DNA from: Phoronis australis
Taxonomy: Eukaryota; Phoronida; Phoronidae
Assembly: GCA_002633005.1 (NCBI GenBank)
Contig: NMRA01000053.1
Span: 844,741-866,952 of the forward strand
Direction: 5' to 3'
DNA length: 22,212 bases
Shown: positions 1 through 11,200 of the stretch, piece by piece
How the letters are laid out: each line of letters opens with the position of its first letter
How positions within the stretch are numbered: the stretch's first letter is position 1
Translations under genes and position numbers: made by a program
The notes under the pieces: model-generated
The model's input: only the letters and a program-made list of their open reading frames with translations
Told to the model about the DNA's origin: nothing
Databases searched by the model: none

Positions 1-815
1 AGTCAAAGACAATGCTCTAAACTTATTATCATTGGCATTTTTACGGGATGCGTAAAATGTCATTTACACATAAGATTGTGGGATACCAGTTATCCAAAGC
101 AGCATTGCCAGTGGATGATGCGATCTGTGTGTAGTAAGAAATTCAGTTGCTCATAGATACAAGTAAATAACGTAGTGTCTATAAACTGCAAATTAATGTG
201 TCTGTACACACTTAAATCATCATCACAAACCAATACTGATTTAAAAAGGAATGTTGCCTTTTTAAACCTATTTTGGTCTGACAGTTAACTATTCACAAGT
301 TACATTCTCCGAAATGTATTTTTAACTTCAAACTAGAGGTCACTTTTATTATCAGGCTGCAAGTATAATGTTGCTTAATGCAAACCTTTTCGGAACTTTC
401 AGTTTGAGCAACTGCTATAATTTTTATTTCATTCACCTTGTTTTTATGCAAATTGGAGAGTCACTTAGAGGGGTCCCAATTCTCTTCACTGGATAACAAG
501 CATCAAACTGGTTCTCAAAATCCAGGACCCCTGTAAATAACTATCGCCTGGAGCATGACCAAAAAGGTGCAATATACCTTTATAGCTTTTATAGTTGTAT
601 TAAGTTAAATATGGCCAGTCTATCAAAATACCTCCTATCACAGTGCTGATGATTCAATGATTCTGTAGAAAAATTATTTTGTGGTTTCGTATGAATGAGT
701 TTTTGTTCATGTGTTTGTTGTTGTGGGTTGCAGGTACGACTCAACAGTTCATGCAGCTATTGTAGCGCTTTGTGGCGATATTTGACTAGAGGCTGGTACA
801 TATTATATCACAATA
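1..815. other. Non-coding, probably TYW5 intron
   Basis: AT-rich sequence with no supported exon. I looked for the TYW5 N-terminal exons (the region before TLPF) and did not find them, so this is probably intron, with the missing exons to the left of the window. The frame opening at 695 enters the transposon relic and is not a separate gene. Confidence 0.55.
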
Positions 816-940
816 GGGCCGTCCCGGATTATACAGCAACACTCAAATCTCGCCGTATTTACCCACAATGCCATAACCATCTGTCAGGCTCATTTGCAGC
901 CTCGTTTTCATGCCACTGGAGTTCCACATGTTCTTTATCG

Positions 941-1198
941 TCTGATTCTTTGCAAGTTTTTCTCGGCGGCATTACTCTATTTGTTCTTCCAATGCTAACA
1001 AAATATTACTGCTGTGCTGTGGGCTGCATCTCTGATGTGAGAATGTTTGATAAACTGGACAAATACTTGTCTGATTCTTTGCAAGTTTTTCTCGGCGGCA
1101 TTACTCTATTCGTTCTTCCAATGCTAACAAAATATTACTGCTGTGCTGTGGGCTGCAACTCTGATATGAGAATGTTTGATAAACTGGACAAATACCTG
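941..1198 (+). repeat. 129-bp tandem duplication, two copies
   Basis: Copies 941-1069 and 1070-1198 both begin TCTGATTCTTTGCAAG and differ at only a handful of positions. The period is 129 bp, exactly 43 codons, so the THAP start region (MLTKYYCCAVGC) is repeated without shifting frame. The near-identity points to a recent event compared with the decay of the element's ends. Confidence 0.93.
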
Positions 1199-1489
1199 TG
1201 GATGCATGATGTGAAGGTCTTCGCCTTCCCTACATCAATGACAGACAAGAAAATGCAAAGAGAGTGGGTAAAACAAGTTTGTCGGGTAAATTTTGAACCG
1301 AACAAAATTCCCTTTCTTGAAGCTACCCATTCAACTCTGCTACTTAATGAACGATTAAAATCAGGAATATTTCCACAGCTATTCAACTCTCCGGTCTTCG
1401 ACATGGTCTGTGAAAATGTGGCTGATCTCCAAAACGAGGTCATGCGGTTTCTTATATCTGAAACAAAGCAGAGTGCTGTTGTCGTGTAA
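1121..1489 (+). pseudogene. THAP zinc-finger fragment, third zinc ligand lost
   Basis: 122 residues from an ATG at 1121, inside the TIR element. It shows C7-x4-C12 (CCAVGC), FAFP at 34-37, W49, then NFEPNK at 57-62 and H70. This follows THAP1, where W is followed by NFKPTK, CxxH and AVPT. The Cys of the CxxH pair is Glu67 here, the His is kept, and the AVPT position reads IFPQ. The zinc site therefore has three of four ligands and is probably not functional. No DDE domain follows. The frame is open upstream to 695, but that part crosses the element's edge and is unlikely to be translated as one protein. Confidence 0.62.
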
Positions 1490-1504
1490 TCTGGGACAGC
1501 CCTA

Positions 1505-2304
1505 TTCTTCACCTAATTATCACGCAGTATTGCAGACAACTGAGATTCTATTCATTTGTGATATTTCTTAATATAGATAAAGGTTAAGAAAATTTTAGTA
1601 AGTCATAAGCTTGTTTTGTACCATATAGTTGTCATAAAACATATTGTCAAATTTCCTTTATTTGTAGCAAGGCAATTAGCCTTTGAAAAAAATTAAATTC
1701 ATGGTTAATGGCTTGTGTGAAATGGGTGAAGGAGGTGGCACTTGACTATGTATTTTTGTAAAAGGAGCATATCCGCGAAATTAAGAAACCCACCCACTTA
1801 GAGAGCAGACTCAAAAAAGGGACCCATATGCAGAGAGCTCCCATGAAAAGTCACTCTTTCATTACGGTTTTATTCCAGAAACATGTCCCTTTTGTAGGGG
1901 TTATTTTTTTGAAACTAACCCTTTCGTAGGGATTCTTGGAAGTTAAATTTTAACCCGTTAAGCCGAAAGTAGTACAAGAAGACATGCCATGTTGTCAAAA
2001 ATGAGTTTGTCATTTGGAATAGTTTCTTAAAAGAACATAGTATTATATTAAATTAAAATTACTCTACAGATGTCTGTGGTTTAAAAAGAGCCTTTTTAGT
2101 GAGTCCTTTTCCGGGGAAATTTGTTGGAACAGGAAATTTTGTCACCCTAATTCTGATTGGCACATCCCATCCATGTTGCTATAAGAGTGCTCTGCAAGCT
2201 AACTACCTGACAGTGTGTATGCGTAAGTTTCGTCTACAACACAAATGGGTTAGCCACTGATAGTAACAGTAAAGCCGTATAATAAGTTCATCATTTCTGT
2301 CCAG
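1505..2304. other. Non-coding, intron ending at the first visible TYW5 exon
   Basis: It ends in a good acceptor (tcatttctgtccag). It contains a 14-bp imperfect direct repeat, CCCTTTTGTAGGGG at 1887-1900 and CCCTTTCGTAGGGA at 1919-1932, with period 32. No coding potential is recognised. Confidence 0.6.
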
Positions 2305-2557
2305 GACTCTTCCATTCTCAACATTAGTCAGGCGAGCGAGCACAGACAAACAGACAGAATTTTTCTTCAATGAAGATGAGAAATACTACTTGCGTGCATT
2401 AGGCGATGACCCAAGGAAGGATATTGCTGACATTGACAGCCAGTTTCCTGATTTAGCCAAAGACATTAGATTTCCAGATTTCTTTGAAAAGGATCAGTTT
2501 TTCTCCAGTGTTTTCCGGATAGGATCAAAAGGGATGCAGTTGTGGACACACTATGAT
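2305..2557 (+). CDS. TYW5: TYW5 exon carrying the HxD iron motif
   Basis: The acceptor is ctgtccag at 2297-2304 and the donor is GAT|GTAAGT. The exon starts with one base completing a split codon, then codes [12 protein letters not shown] through [17 protein letters not shown] and ends exactly after THYD, which contains two of the three iron ligands (His and Asp). It has 84 full codons. Confidence 0.96.
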
Positions 2558-5500
2558 GTAAGTTATGATTATCAGATTTCTACAGGTAAGCCTGGGGCAT
2601 TTTCTTGACAGATGCTGTATTTGGCATTAAACTCTGTCTTTCTGTCAGAAAGAAACGTTTTGAACTTACTCCACTTTAACCACAATGGCATTGGCCTTAA
2701 AGTGTTCCTACGATGGAATTTTGGACTTTTAAGGTTTTACACAGTGTATAATAATTTTATAATTCAAAATCTTAACTAAACAAGCACTTATTTTGGGAAA
2801 AATTTAGGAACTTCAGTCTATCATTAAAAAATTGATGATTTTTGGTTTCCCACTAAGTGATGTGGAGGACAATGATCAGTTGACAGTGTGTATGCAATCA
2901 TGGCAGATAGTAGTGATTTTTTATTAAGTTATAAAGAGTTAGAGAGCAAGTGTTATGAAGACAGATATGGAGATGGGGATGAAGATAACTCTCAGGTCAT
3001 AGGTGAAACATGTGATGAGTTAGACCTCGCCATATCGGCAGACTTTGCATGTTTGAGGCCTTTCAAAATCAACCCTCCCGCACTTACAACTTCGGCAAGT
3101 GAAGTAGAGTCGGAGCACACTCAGTCTGCAGATAGTCCTAACATTTGTGAATTTAGTTCTCGTTCAGTCCTGTTCAAATGTATCTCTGACCACACTCAAT
3201 CACGAAATGCCAAATGTGTTACACTTTTAAGCTTGTCTGACTTCCGTCTCTGTCACTGCCAGAATCCTCAGTAATTCAAACAGCTACATGCATCACCCGT
3301 ACATATTGGAGTCTTCTCTTCAATACATTGTGCTTCTATAGCGGGTACAGTATCTTCAAAATGGCTGCTATTGGCCATTCTTTGTCTATTTTCATCTGGT
3401 GACGTATAGTGCGAAAAGGTTATCACTGACGTGCCAGTGTCTGAGAATTTAAATCATGTTTTCTCTTGTTGCTAAAACATTGGTAGGACTGTGTGGATAA
3501 TCCAGTACATGCAGAATTATAACAAAAATCCGTTTGATTATAAGGCTTTAAAGACAGCAGTTGTTGACAAGTAACTCTGTCCAGTGTTCCATCACAGAAC
3601 AAGCCTATCCAAAACACAATGGACCCCATAAACCTAATTTACTGAACCTGGTGTTTAACAACGGTGTATTGTTCTTCCCAATCCCATAAGTCACATGTTG
3701 TGACCCATTTATTATACAGTAATGAGTTTGAATTAAAAGTTACAATTTTTGGCTGCAGCTTCTGCTGTGGTTATATATGGATTAATTTATATAGATATCG
3801 TTTTCTTTTGCAGATCATGGATAACATGTTGATACAAGTTACTGGTAGGAAGAAATGTGTCTTGTTCTCACCAAAAGACACACTGCACATGTATTTGGAT
3901 GGTAGGTAGGAAGTGAGCACGGAGCATTTCTGAGAACTATTGCCAACTGGCCACATACATACCTACTACGTTGACCCTATTAACTGTCCTCACCTCTGAA
4001 GTTATTCCCCACTCGTTTCAGAATTGGCTGAAACTTGATAAAGCTTTGGCATTGCTATCACAATTATACATTTTAACCGTTGATTTCTCTAGACTACCAA
4101 CCGTAAGGCAGTTCGCTCATAGGTGGTAAGCTGATCAGTTAATGGATCATTTTACTACCAAGCAGCCCTTACCAACACATGCAAATTTTTACCTACTGAT
4201 GTTGCCTTTACTTTTAATCTGTCGTTTGCTTTAATCAAACACAGGCATTTATTTAAGACCCAGTGCTAATATTGCTCTGAACTTTTAAACCCTGGAGCTA
4301 ATTCAAGGAAGGCACTTTAAAGATTGTTAGAAAGCCCATACACTTGAAATTCTTTTGAACTGCTGTACTTTTGAATTCCCATGACATTTTAAGTAATAAT
4401 TAAGAATTTCTTGTGCTTTCCTAGCTAAGGGTGAATCAGGGTTCATTGGATAAGTGTGGGATAACATTTCACATTTCTGTGCCTTTAGAATTCTCCCCAT
4501 GATCTTTAGCAACAGTTTAGACTGTGATAGACTGAAAGATTTCGTTGTGCTGATCATGAAGACGTGACTTTACCTGAAGGTTTTGCACTTCCCCTGTTGA
4601 ACTAGACTACTTATGATTGATTTTCATTTTCAGGGGATAAATCACAAGTGTTAGATATCGATAATCCTGATGTCATCAAATATCCCGACTTCTTAAAGGC
4701 AATGCGCTATGAATGTACTCTGCAAGCAGGAGATGTTCTCTTCATACCAGGTTTGTATTGTTCTATCTCTTATCAAGTCCAGGTGGAAAGTTGGCGTCAG
4801 TGTTAGGTCATAGATCGTGGACAACAGAATTATAACTCCCATATTTTCTCTTGAAGTTCCCAGTGGAGATGCCACTTACTTTGTGTGCCAGTCGCAGCTT
4901 CTGGTTAGTGTACTGAGATGGGAAATTTGGTATTTTTTGCAACAGAGCAGTAAGAAAGAACAATTTGACAATGAAAAGTTGTTTCACATCTTTCTAATAA
5001 GTAATTTTGGCAATAAAGTTCGAGCAGTGCAATACAAAGTTCAAGCTTTAGCAACACAAGCCATAGTTAGCAGACGGACTATATACAGGAAGTAAAACTG
5101 GCCAACTCAGCTGGCGCCACTAATAAGTAAGGACATTACGGCTTGTGAGCAAGGACACAGATATCGGCATTTAGAATAGAGTTGGCAGTTCATGTACTAT
5201 AATCTGACTAGATGCATAATAATAATAACAATCAAATTTGGTATATAGCTGTATGTTAATACTTGACTGAAAGATCTTGCAGTGATTTGTCAAGTGGAAT
5301 CGGTTAGTACATAGCTCATATGAATGAGAGAGCCGGGAACACAAATCAGTTCCATTTTTGTTGAAAAATTGTCATTTCCGGACAAAATGATGAAATCAAA
5401 ATCTAGTTTTCATTCATCTAGACTTTGGTTGTCTATTCTCATGTGAAGCGCTATTGGTATATTAAGTCCTCATGTTATGTCTTCTTTGAGAACCGTTGTT

Positions 5501-6249
5501 TTGATTCATGTTGTTGGGGTGAATCCTTATTATTTTTTAATCGTGATTTAGGATGTCTAAGACATAGTTCACATGATAAAAGAATGGATCCAATGGAGTT
5601 CACTGAATGCTTCAACAGGCAGTTGCAGCATTACGGATTTGATTTATTCCAGTTTAAAATTCATGATTTCCGTTTGACCCACCTTGCGCCATGTCAAAGT
5701 TATGGTGCCTAATAACTGATGGAAAGTGTGAGCAAATTAACTGCTCCATAGAGAATTGGTGAGAAATTTTAGCTTTGAAATTTCAGAAGCCAAGGAGTGT
5801 CATTTCGTGTGCTTTTCACGTGATTACCCAGCTTTGACTGACTAGTGTGTAAACATGCAGCAATAGTCACCTATAGGGGTTTCAGATTTTGAGAATCAGT
5901 GTGATGCCTGTGTTTGAGTGAAGAAAACTGGTTCCTAAAATGTGTTACCCCTGTGACTATTACCAAAAATGCTATTAAAGAGACTCTTGTTTTTGCAGCC
6001 CTTTGGTTTCACAATGTAACGTCGCTCGACTTTGGCATAGCTGTGAATGTTTTCTGGAGACATTTGGACTCTAAATTCTACGACAATAAGGATACGTACG
6101 GAAACAAGGATCTGTCCCCAGCAACCAGAGCCATGCAGATACTTGACAGAGCTTTGAAGGCTGTTGAGGAGTTACCAGAAGAATATAGAGACTTCTATGC
6201 ACGCCGACTTATAGCTAGGATACAGACCAAATCACTTTCAAATACATAA
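2305..6249 (+). CDS. TYW5: TYW5 homologue (JmjC tRNA wybutosine hydroxylase), 3' four exons, 5' partial
   Basis: Join of 2305-2557, 3814-3901, 4634-4750 and 5999-6249, giving about 236 residues that correspond to residue ~79 to the end of the ~315-residue vertebrate protein. TYW5 is an Fe(II)/2-oxoglutarate JmjC dioxygenase that hydroxylates the wybutosine side chain at G37 of tRNA-Phe. Seen: [20 protein letters not shown], then [11 protein letters not shown], the iron-binding HxD motif in LWTHYD at the end of the first visible exon, [27 protein letters not shown] carrying the distal iron-ligand His, and the C-terminal [12 protein letters not shown]. The pattern matches TYW5 rather than other JmjC proteins. 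All introns are GT-AG and codon phases close correctly (2/0, 0/1, 1/1, 1/stop). No decay is visible. The N-terminal exons were not found in 1-2304 and presumably lie further left. It is convergent with OLA1. Confidence 0.96.
2558..3813. other. TYW5 intron
   Basis: GT at 2558, AG at 3812-3813. It holds an unrecognised 128-codon open frame at 2888-3274, listed separately, and otherwise AT-rich sequence with nothing I can name. Confidence 0.85.
2888..3274 (+). CDS. Unrecognised 128-codon open frame inside a TYW5 intron
   Basis: I do not recognise this protein. The natural start may be the second Met, in ATCATGGCAGATAG at 2900. The first ~50 residues are acidic ([25 protein letters not shown]), the middle is rich in Ser/Thr, and the end has several Cys ([10 protein letters not shown]). 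No signal peptide or membrane segment is visible. Same-strand placement inside a TYW5 intron argues against a host gene; a fragment of a transposon open frame or chance are both possible. Confidence 0.2.
   Translation: MYAIMADSSDFLLSYKELESKCYEDRYGDGDEDNSQVIGETCDELDLAISADFACLRPFKINPPALTTSASEVESEHTQSADSPNICEFSSRSVLFKCISDHTQSRNAKCVTLLSLSDFRLCHCQNPQ
3814..3901 (+). CDS. TYW5: TYW5 exon, JmjC core strand region
   Basis: The acceptor is tcttttgcag and the donor GATG|GTAGGT. It codes [20 protein letters not shown] and continues to HMYLD, 29 codons plus one base. It follows directly on HYD of the previous exon; vertebrate TYW5 has a Val where this exon has its first Ile. Confidence 0.95.
3902..4633. 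other. TYW5 intron
   Basis: GTAGGT donor to TTTTCAG acceptor. AT-rich; I see no gene or repeat in it. Confidence 0.85.
4634..4750 (+). CDS. TYW5: TYW5 exon, DIDNPD to LFIP
   Basis: The acceptor is cattttcag and the donor CCAG|GTTTGT. Two bases complete the split Gly codon, then [35 protein letters not shown] and one trailing base. GDVLFIP is the conserved strand just before the distal iron-binding His, which is in the next exon. Confidence 0.95.
4751..5998. other. TYW5 intron
   Basis: GTTTGT donor to TTTTTGCAG acceptor. Open frames near 4817-5095 and 5425-5712 show no family motifs or exon-like conservation and are treated as chance. Confidence 0.85.
5999..6249 (+). CDS. TYW5: TYW5 terminal coding exon
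   Basis: The acceptor is gtttttgcag. Two bases complete an Ala codon, then [47 protein letters not shown] and a short tail ending SLSNT. The TAA stop is at 6247-6249. The His of WFHNV is the third iron ligand. The helical C-terminus is complete compared with vertebrate TYW5. Confidence 0.96.
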
Positions 6250-6297
6250 GAAACATTTTTGTTAATTTAGATAATATTGGTGCTATACTGTCTGGTA

Positions 6298-6303
6298 ATT
6301 AAA
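6298..6303 (+). terminator. Candidate TYW5 polyadenylation signal (ATTAAA)
   Basis: ATTAAA lies 49 nt after the TYW5 stop, within ggtaattaaacttttg. It is the commonest variant of AATAAA and the first such hexamer I saw after the stop. This is inference without transcript support; a longer 3' UTR using AATAAA near 7778 is also possible. Confidence 0.5.
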
Positions 6304-8118
6304 CTTTTGAAAGTTTATAAATTTTCTCGATTTCGACTGTGCATGGAGCAACACTAGTCAAGATTTATTAGTTACAATGGAACAGGATTCCAGTCAAAAA
6401 GAAAAAGGATGTTTAGTTGTGGTTTTGCACTTCAAAACTTTGTCGAATTTTGATTTGGTTTAGTTTGTTTTGAAACTATGTTCTTTGAGAAAAAATAGTT
6501 ATAGTTAAAGACCGTCTCGTATAATTAACTCTTGACTCAAGTTTGACTATACTGTGTTTATAACGATGCAAGTTTTTCTCAAGGTTTGTAATTCTGGCAT
6601 GAAATCTGCCAAAGTTTGGCACAGCTTGCTAGAATTATGCCCAAGTCTGTCCACCTTGTTTTGAGCACGATGTGTGAACCACTGCATCCGTGTGATTTTT
6701 GTCACTGTAATGACAATCCCCTCCTCAAATTTTGGTGTTGGTTTTTACTTGTTTGTGTTCTTTTTGTTAATAGTATCAGATCTTGCATCAATCAAGTTTC
6801 CTAGCTCACATGCAGGCTACCCTACTGGAAAATTCTTGTACTACATGGTCAAGTTTGTATACCGTAGGCCTACTTGTCATTGTAATAGTGATAAATGCAA
6901 CTGTTCTATGACACCTTTGATGGGTTTTGGTCACTGCTATGGTGTGCCATACCTTTACATAACGCACCAATGTTAGATCTAGAGTTAAAATGGTTGACCT
7001 TTGTGGTTATACAGACCCACCAAATAATTGCCTGATTAGCACTTCAGCAAAGTGTAAAGTTCTTAGTTGTAAACACAGGAATTGTATACTATATTTAAAT
7101 GGCGTGCGACAACTTGGACATAATGTGTTGGAAAGAAAAATTTCTCTCCATGGTCACGTAAATCAGACTCAGGCGAAAAGTAGTTTCTTATCCATTGAAC
7201 ACCAGACACTTTGTTTTTTTAAACTGTTCTGAACAAAGACACAGACTGTCAGAAGGATGTAAAAATAATCAAAATGTTGGATAGGGTAGTATTGAAGACT
7301 AAATCTTTGTCAGTTATAAAGCGGGTAAAAGATGGGATGGTTAGAAATATTCAGGGCTTGGAATTTTCCTCTTTTAAGAGGATTTTCTATTTTGGTTTTG
7401 CTTTTGATTTCCTCTTATTTCATTTATTTTTTCCTATTTTTTTGTCTCTTCTATATCATTATTTTGATTTTGTTCTTGCAAAAATGTTTATTTCAGTTAA
7501 ACTTTACAACATAAATTATTTCTTTCACACAAACCTATATATTTGTGGAACGATACATCACCTGGAAAATGTCCCTCTTTTTGTCATTGGTCATTCCAAG
7601 CCCTGAACGTTTCCAGCTACTTAATTAGTTTTGTCATTACAAGCAGCCTTGCAAGTAGAATGTGTTTAACTAGCTGGGTCTGTTATTATGGACCAGTAAC
7701 ATGTTTCTGAAAACAAAGATCTTGTCCAGTTGTTACCAATTATATTCATTGCTGCATTTTGCTTCATTCCATATGCAATAAAAGAACATTCCTTGACGCG
7801 AGACATAAAATTGTTTTGTGGACTATAACTGTCAAAAGATGGCACTGATTTTCCCCCACTTCAAAATGTTACACATAAATGTGACGACAATAGTCCATAA
7901 CCAGTAGTAATATGAACTTTAAAGGCAATCTTTAAATAAACCGTGTGTCTAGTGTTTAGACCCAGCATTCAGATCTCAGCTTTTCAACACCTTGATTAAT
8001 TTAGCTCCCACCATTGTTTGACTCCTTTGCAACAACTCAATTGAACCACGAAGCAGCAACTGTTTTCATTAACATGGACCATCATCATGTATGTAATCCA
8101 CCAACAGTCTTTTGCTGT
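6304..8118. other. Region between the convergent TYW5 and OLA1 3' ends
   Basis: It contains the 3' UTRs of both genes, whose limits cannot be fixed, and an inverted-repeat element at 7350-7607. AATAAA on the + strand near 7778 and reverse-strand AATAAA at 7487-7492 and 7423-7428 are candidate distal polyadenylation signals. The open frames here are AT-rich and show no recognised domain. Confidence 0.65.
7350..7607. mobile_element. Putative small inverted-repeat element (258 bp)
   Basis: A perfect 15-bp inverted repeat bounds it: TTCAGGGCTTGGAAT at 7350-7364 and its complement at 7593-7607. The interior is very T-rich. CAGGG at the end recalls hAT-type termini, but the flanking 8-mers (gaaatatt and aacgtttc) do not match, so there is no target duplication to confirm it. 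Confidence 0.35.
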
Positions 8119-8229
8119 TCATTTCTTCTTTCCACCACCCAGTCCTGCGCCCGCGTTGAACTTGAACAGAATTATGTCACCGTCTTCCACAACGTACTCA
8201 CGACCTTTCTGCAGGTACTTTCCAGCAGA
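8119..8229 (-). CDS. OLA1: OLA1 terminal coding exon
   Basis: The acceptor is tcgtttcag. It codes [33 protein letters not shown] and KKK, then TGA at 8121-8119. The tail is glycine-rich, unlike the Pro/Gln/Lys tail I recall for vertebrate OLA1. Confidence 0.97.
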   Translation of the reverse strand, partial: SAGKYLQKGREYVVEDGDIILFKFNAGAGLGGGKKK

Positions 8230-11200
8230 CTGAAACGACACGTGAAAAGTAAATCCATGGGTGTCATCTTTTAAGTTCAAAATTGTTTACTTTCACTAGT
8301 CACTGTGAATAGTTTGTAAGCAGGATGTTAAATCCCTGGGTAGCAACCTTCCTGTAGTTACTTGGTGAAATGAAATTTTGACAAGTATATTTCTGTATTG
8401 AACTTTTTTGTTTGTATGGCTGCTATAGGTAGCATTTCTAGCCAGGTCCACCTTAAATAAATGCACATCTCCATAGAATCAGAAATTTGTTTTTGGTTGT
8501 GGCACCCAGTTTTTTGATTTTTCATTTTGAGGCTCTGCTGTCCCTTGACATATCACTCTTACATTCGGTGTGTGGAAGATCTCTTGAAGCCTTGTTTGAA
8601 ATTTGCCATCTGTTTTTCGTTATGACATACCATTCTTGAGTTGGTTTAGATTTTTGATGACTGCCCTTTTGTTGACTAATTCCTCGGTACATGTCTGTTG
8701 GTTTACCATCTAATGTACAAGGCTATGTTTCTAACCAGTTTTGTCATTGTTTTCATCATCTCATTATTCTCGTGTTTCATTCAATTTCACCAACTTTTAG
8801 CATTTCTTACACATTTGTTATTTACCACCATCATCACCACACTCATAGTCACCATCCAACTTCACCAAGTGTCATGCTCTTCATTGCTTTCATTTATTGT
8901 AATTTGGTGTCGACTGAAATGCTGTGTATAGCCTGCTGTTTATGTCTTTGAGCTAAGTACACTAAGTTAGTTTGGAACTGTGTTACACAGGAGAAACTGT
9001 TTCACCACCAACCAGTTATCAAGTGGAACTCACTTTGATTCTATTTGTTTGTAATAAGCCAAGTTAGCACTCAAAACTTTATAGCACACAATTTATCCTT
9101 GGACCCTAGTGATTGGACATTCAACCGTGATCGTTCAATTCCAGTTAGAATTTGAATGACCCTGCATGGGCTTTAATGTAACAATGTTGAAGGCCAACCA
9201 ACCTTGCAAGCTGCCTCGGTGCCCGCCTCTTTAAAGTCGACAAACTTCATCACTTCAGCCATGATGAATCCCTTCTCAAAGTCTGTGTGAATCTTTCCCG
9301 CCGCTTGTGGAGCTTTGGTGCCTTTCTGTAGAGCATCAGTGAAAGCACATGTAATACAATGAGGGTTTGCTGATCAGAAATTAAGTCAGTAACAAAATTA
9401 AATGACAAAATGTCAGCCATTTTCAGCATTGTGCAATAATTCAATTGTTTTTCAAAACAACAGTGCAATGTATACACACAATTTTCAAAACAAGTTTATT
9501 TGCAAAACTAAAATTCCCTCTCAAAGTACTGTCTGTTTGTCCCCACTTATGCTTTAAATTGAACCGATCAAGAATGCCTTGAAAAGTATTTTTTAGAATC
9601 TGCACATTACCAAAGGAGAATCGACCAAATGTCTCACAACTCCAAGATGCCAACTCATAATAAAGACATTCCCCTCGATTGTTGTTTGCAAAAACACATA
9701 AAATCAATACAGGTAGGCATTTTTTTTGACTGACAGATGCCAGCACAGCTTGAACATGATGAAAGTCCCAGTCATATTGCACTTTTCACCCCGGTGTTTT
9801 GAATTTCACTGCACTTCTATATTTTTTTATATTTCTCTGATACTTTGTAGACTTGTCGATGACACCCTGAAGATACATTTTGAAATTTTTGAACAAATTC
9901 TGTTGGTCAATTGCTGAGAAATTACTAGTCAAAAAGTGGCTAACTTTTTAGGGACACTTGATAAATCTGAATAGTCCAAGACCAAAATATACCTGTCGTG
10001 AATTGTCCAATACCAAAATATGCCTGAATAGTCCAAGACCAAAATATACCTGAATTGTCCAAGACCAAAAGATACCTGAATAGTCCAAGACCAAAATATA
10101 CCTGAATAGTCCAAGCTTTCACTTCATCCTTGCCAGCAGTAAAAAAGTACATCAGGTTGAGAGCCTTGTAACCTGTCACTATGATCTTTTCCAGGTTGCT
10201 TTGGAAGAAAACAAAATTAAAGTCATGTTGATTATTCACTGGGAACATAGACACAATAGCAAACTTGCTGTTGCTGTACTGCATCAACACAAAATACATT
10301 GCTGTCGACATTGCACTTAAGTTTCTGTTCCCAGGTAACTGAAACAACCGTCTACAACATGACAGTTTACAGCTTCTGTAATCAAAAAGCAGACTAACCA
10401 CAGGAACAGTCTCTCTAAACACCCCCTTTGAGAACGCAGATGTGTATTTAGTAAGACGTGTAGCATCTACTCAGTTTGGCGAGCTGGTTCACGTGGAATA
10501 AATGATTTTACCACTGTAACACACAATTTGGCTACTGTTACCTTCCTAGTGAACACTAGCAAAGAGGCAACAATTGGACATTTTTGGATCACGGCAATGC
10601 TCAATAATTGGAGAAACCAATACCTAAATCCCTGTCTCACAATGTCATTTGCATCATATTCAAGATTTCTCACTGCAGGGTCTCAAATTCAAAGCAATAC
10701 TCGTTAGAAATTGGCAAAATTTTGGAATCAGCAGCCCTAACATTTTCTAATGTATCCTAAACTTTAAAGTACATGAACATTCATTACCTGTTGACCCCAA
10801 CCTCTTTACAATACGCGTCTGCCTCTTCCTTATCCATGTCCAAAAGTCGAGACTCCAACGCCCCACTGAAGGGGATAATGATTGCCCCAGGGTCGTTGGC
10901 GTCCACCCACTCCTTGATTTTGGGCAACCTGTAAGAAGAGGTAGTAGAACTATTTCTCACATGACCTGGTATGTATTACGACACGATGGGTTAAAAACAC
11001 CGAGAACGTAGTTTTTTTGATATTACATGGGTGAATCACAAAGTAGTGCAAAGTAGAAATCCATACGCCATACATGTTATCATTTGAAAACATTAATACA
11101 AGCAAATGCGCGCCAACCAAACAATGCCGGAATTCCAAAGTGACATGATTATGACTGACAAATCGCGTGTCGCAACTGTACGTACTCCCAGACAACTGTT

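Larger units (their letters stand above)
816..1502 (+). mobile_element. Short DNA transposon relic with ~33-bp inverted ends and a THAP-type reading frame
   Basis: The left end GGGCCGTCCCGGATTATAC at 816 and the right end, read on the reverse strand from 1502, GGGCTGTCCCAGATTACAC, are imperfect terminal inverted repeats running about 33 bp. TA flanks both sides (814-815 and 1503-1504), consistent with a TA target duplication, though AATA/TATT around it makes the exact edge ambiguous. Inside is a THAP zinc-finger frame with no catalytic domain, so this is a non-autonomous, internally deleted copy. THAP domains are known DNA-binding heads of several transposase families (P element; ISL2EU and IS5-like groups). 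Which family this is cannot be settled from these ends alone. Confidence 0.7.

Noticed and set aside
1135-1512. 125-codon reverse-strand open frame
   Set aside because: Antisense shadow of the THAP frame inside the TIR element; no motif supports it.
7274-7606. Hydrophobic 110-codon frame resembling a membrane protein
   Set aside because: The hydrophobicity comes from T-rich low-complexity DNA inside the inverted-repeat element.
8691-8951. Two overlapping open frames rich in hydrophobic residues and His
   Set aside because: A pyrimidine- and CAT-rich stretch of an OLA1 intron gives both frames; no domain is visible.
9940-10422. 160-codon reverse-strand open frame with repeated WTIQ and FWSW phrases
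   Set aside because: It is OLA1 exon 10102-10198 read through into the intron on both sides. The repeated phrases are the 26-bp minisatellite translated, not a repeat protein.
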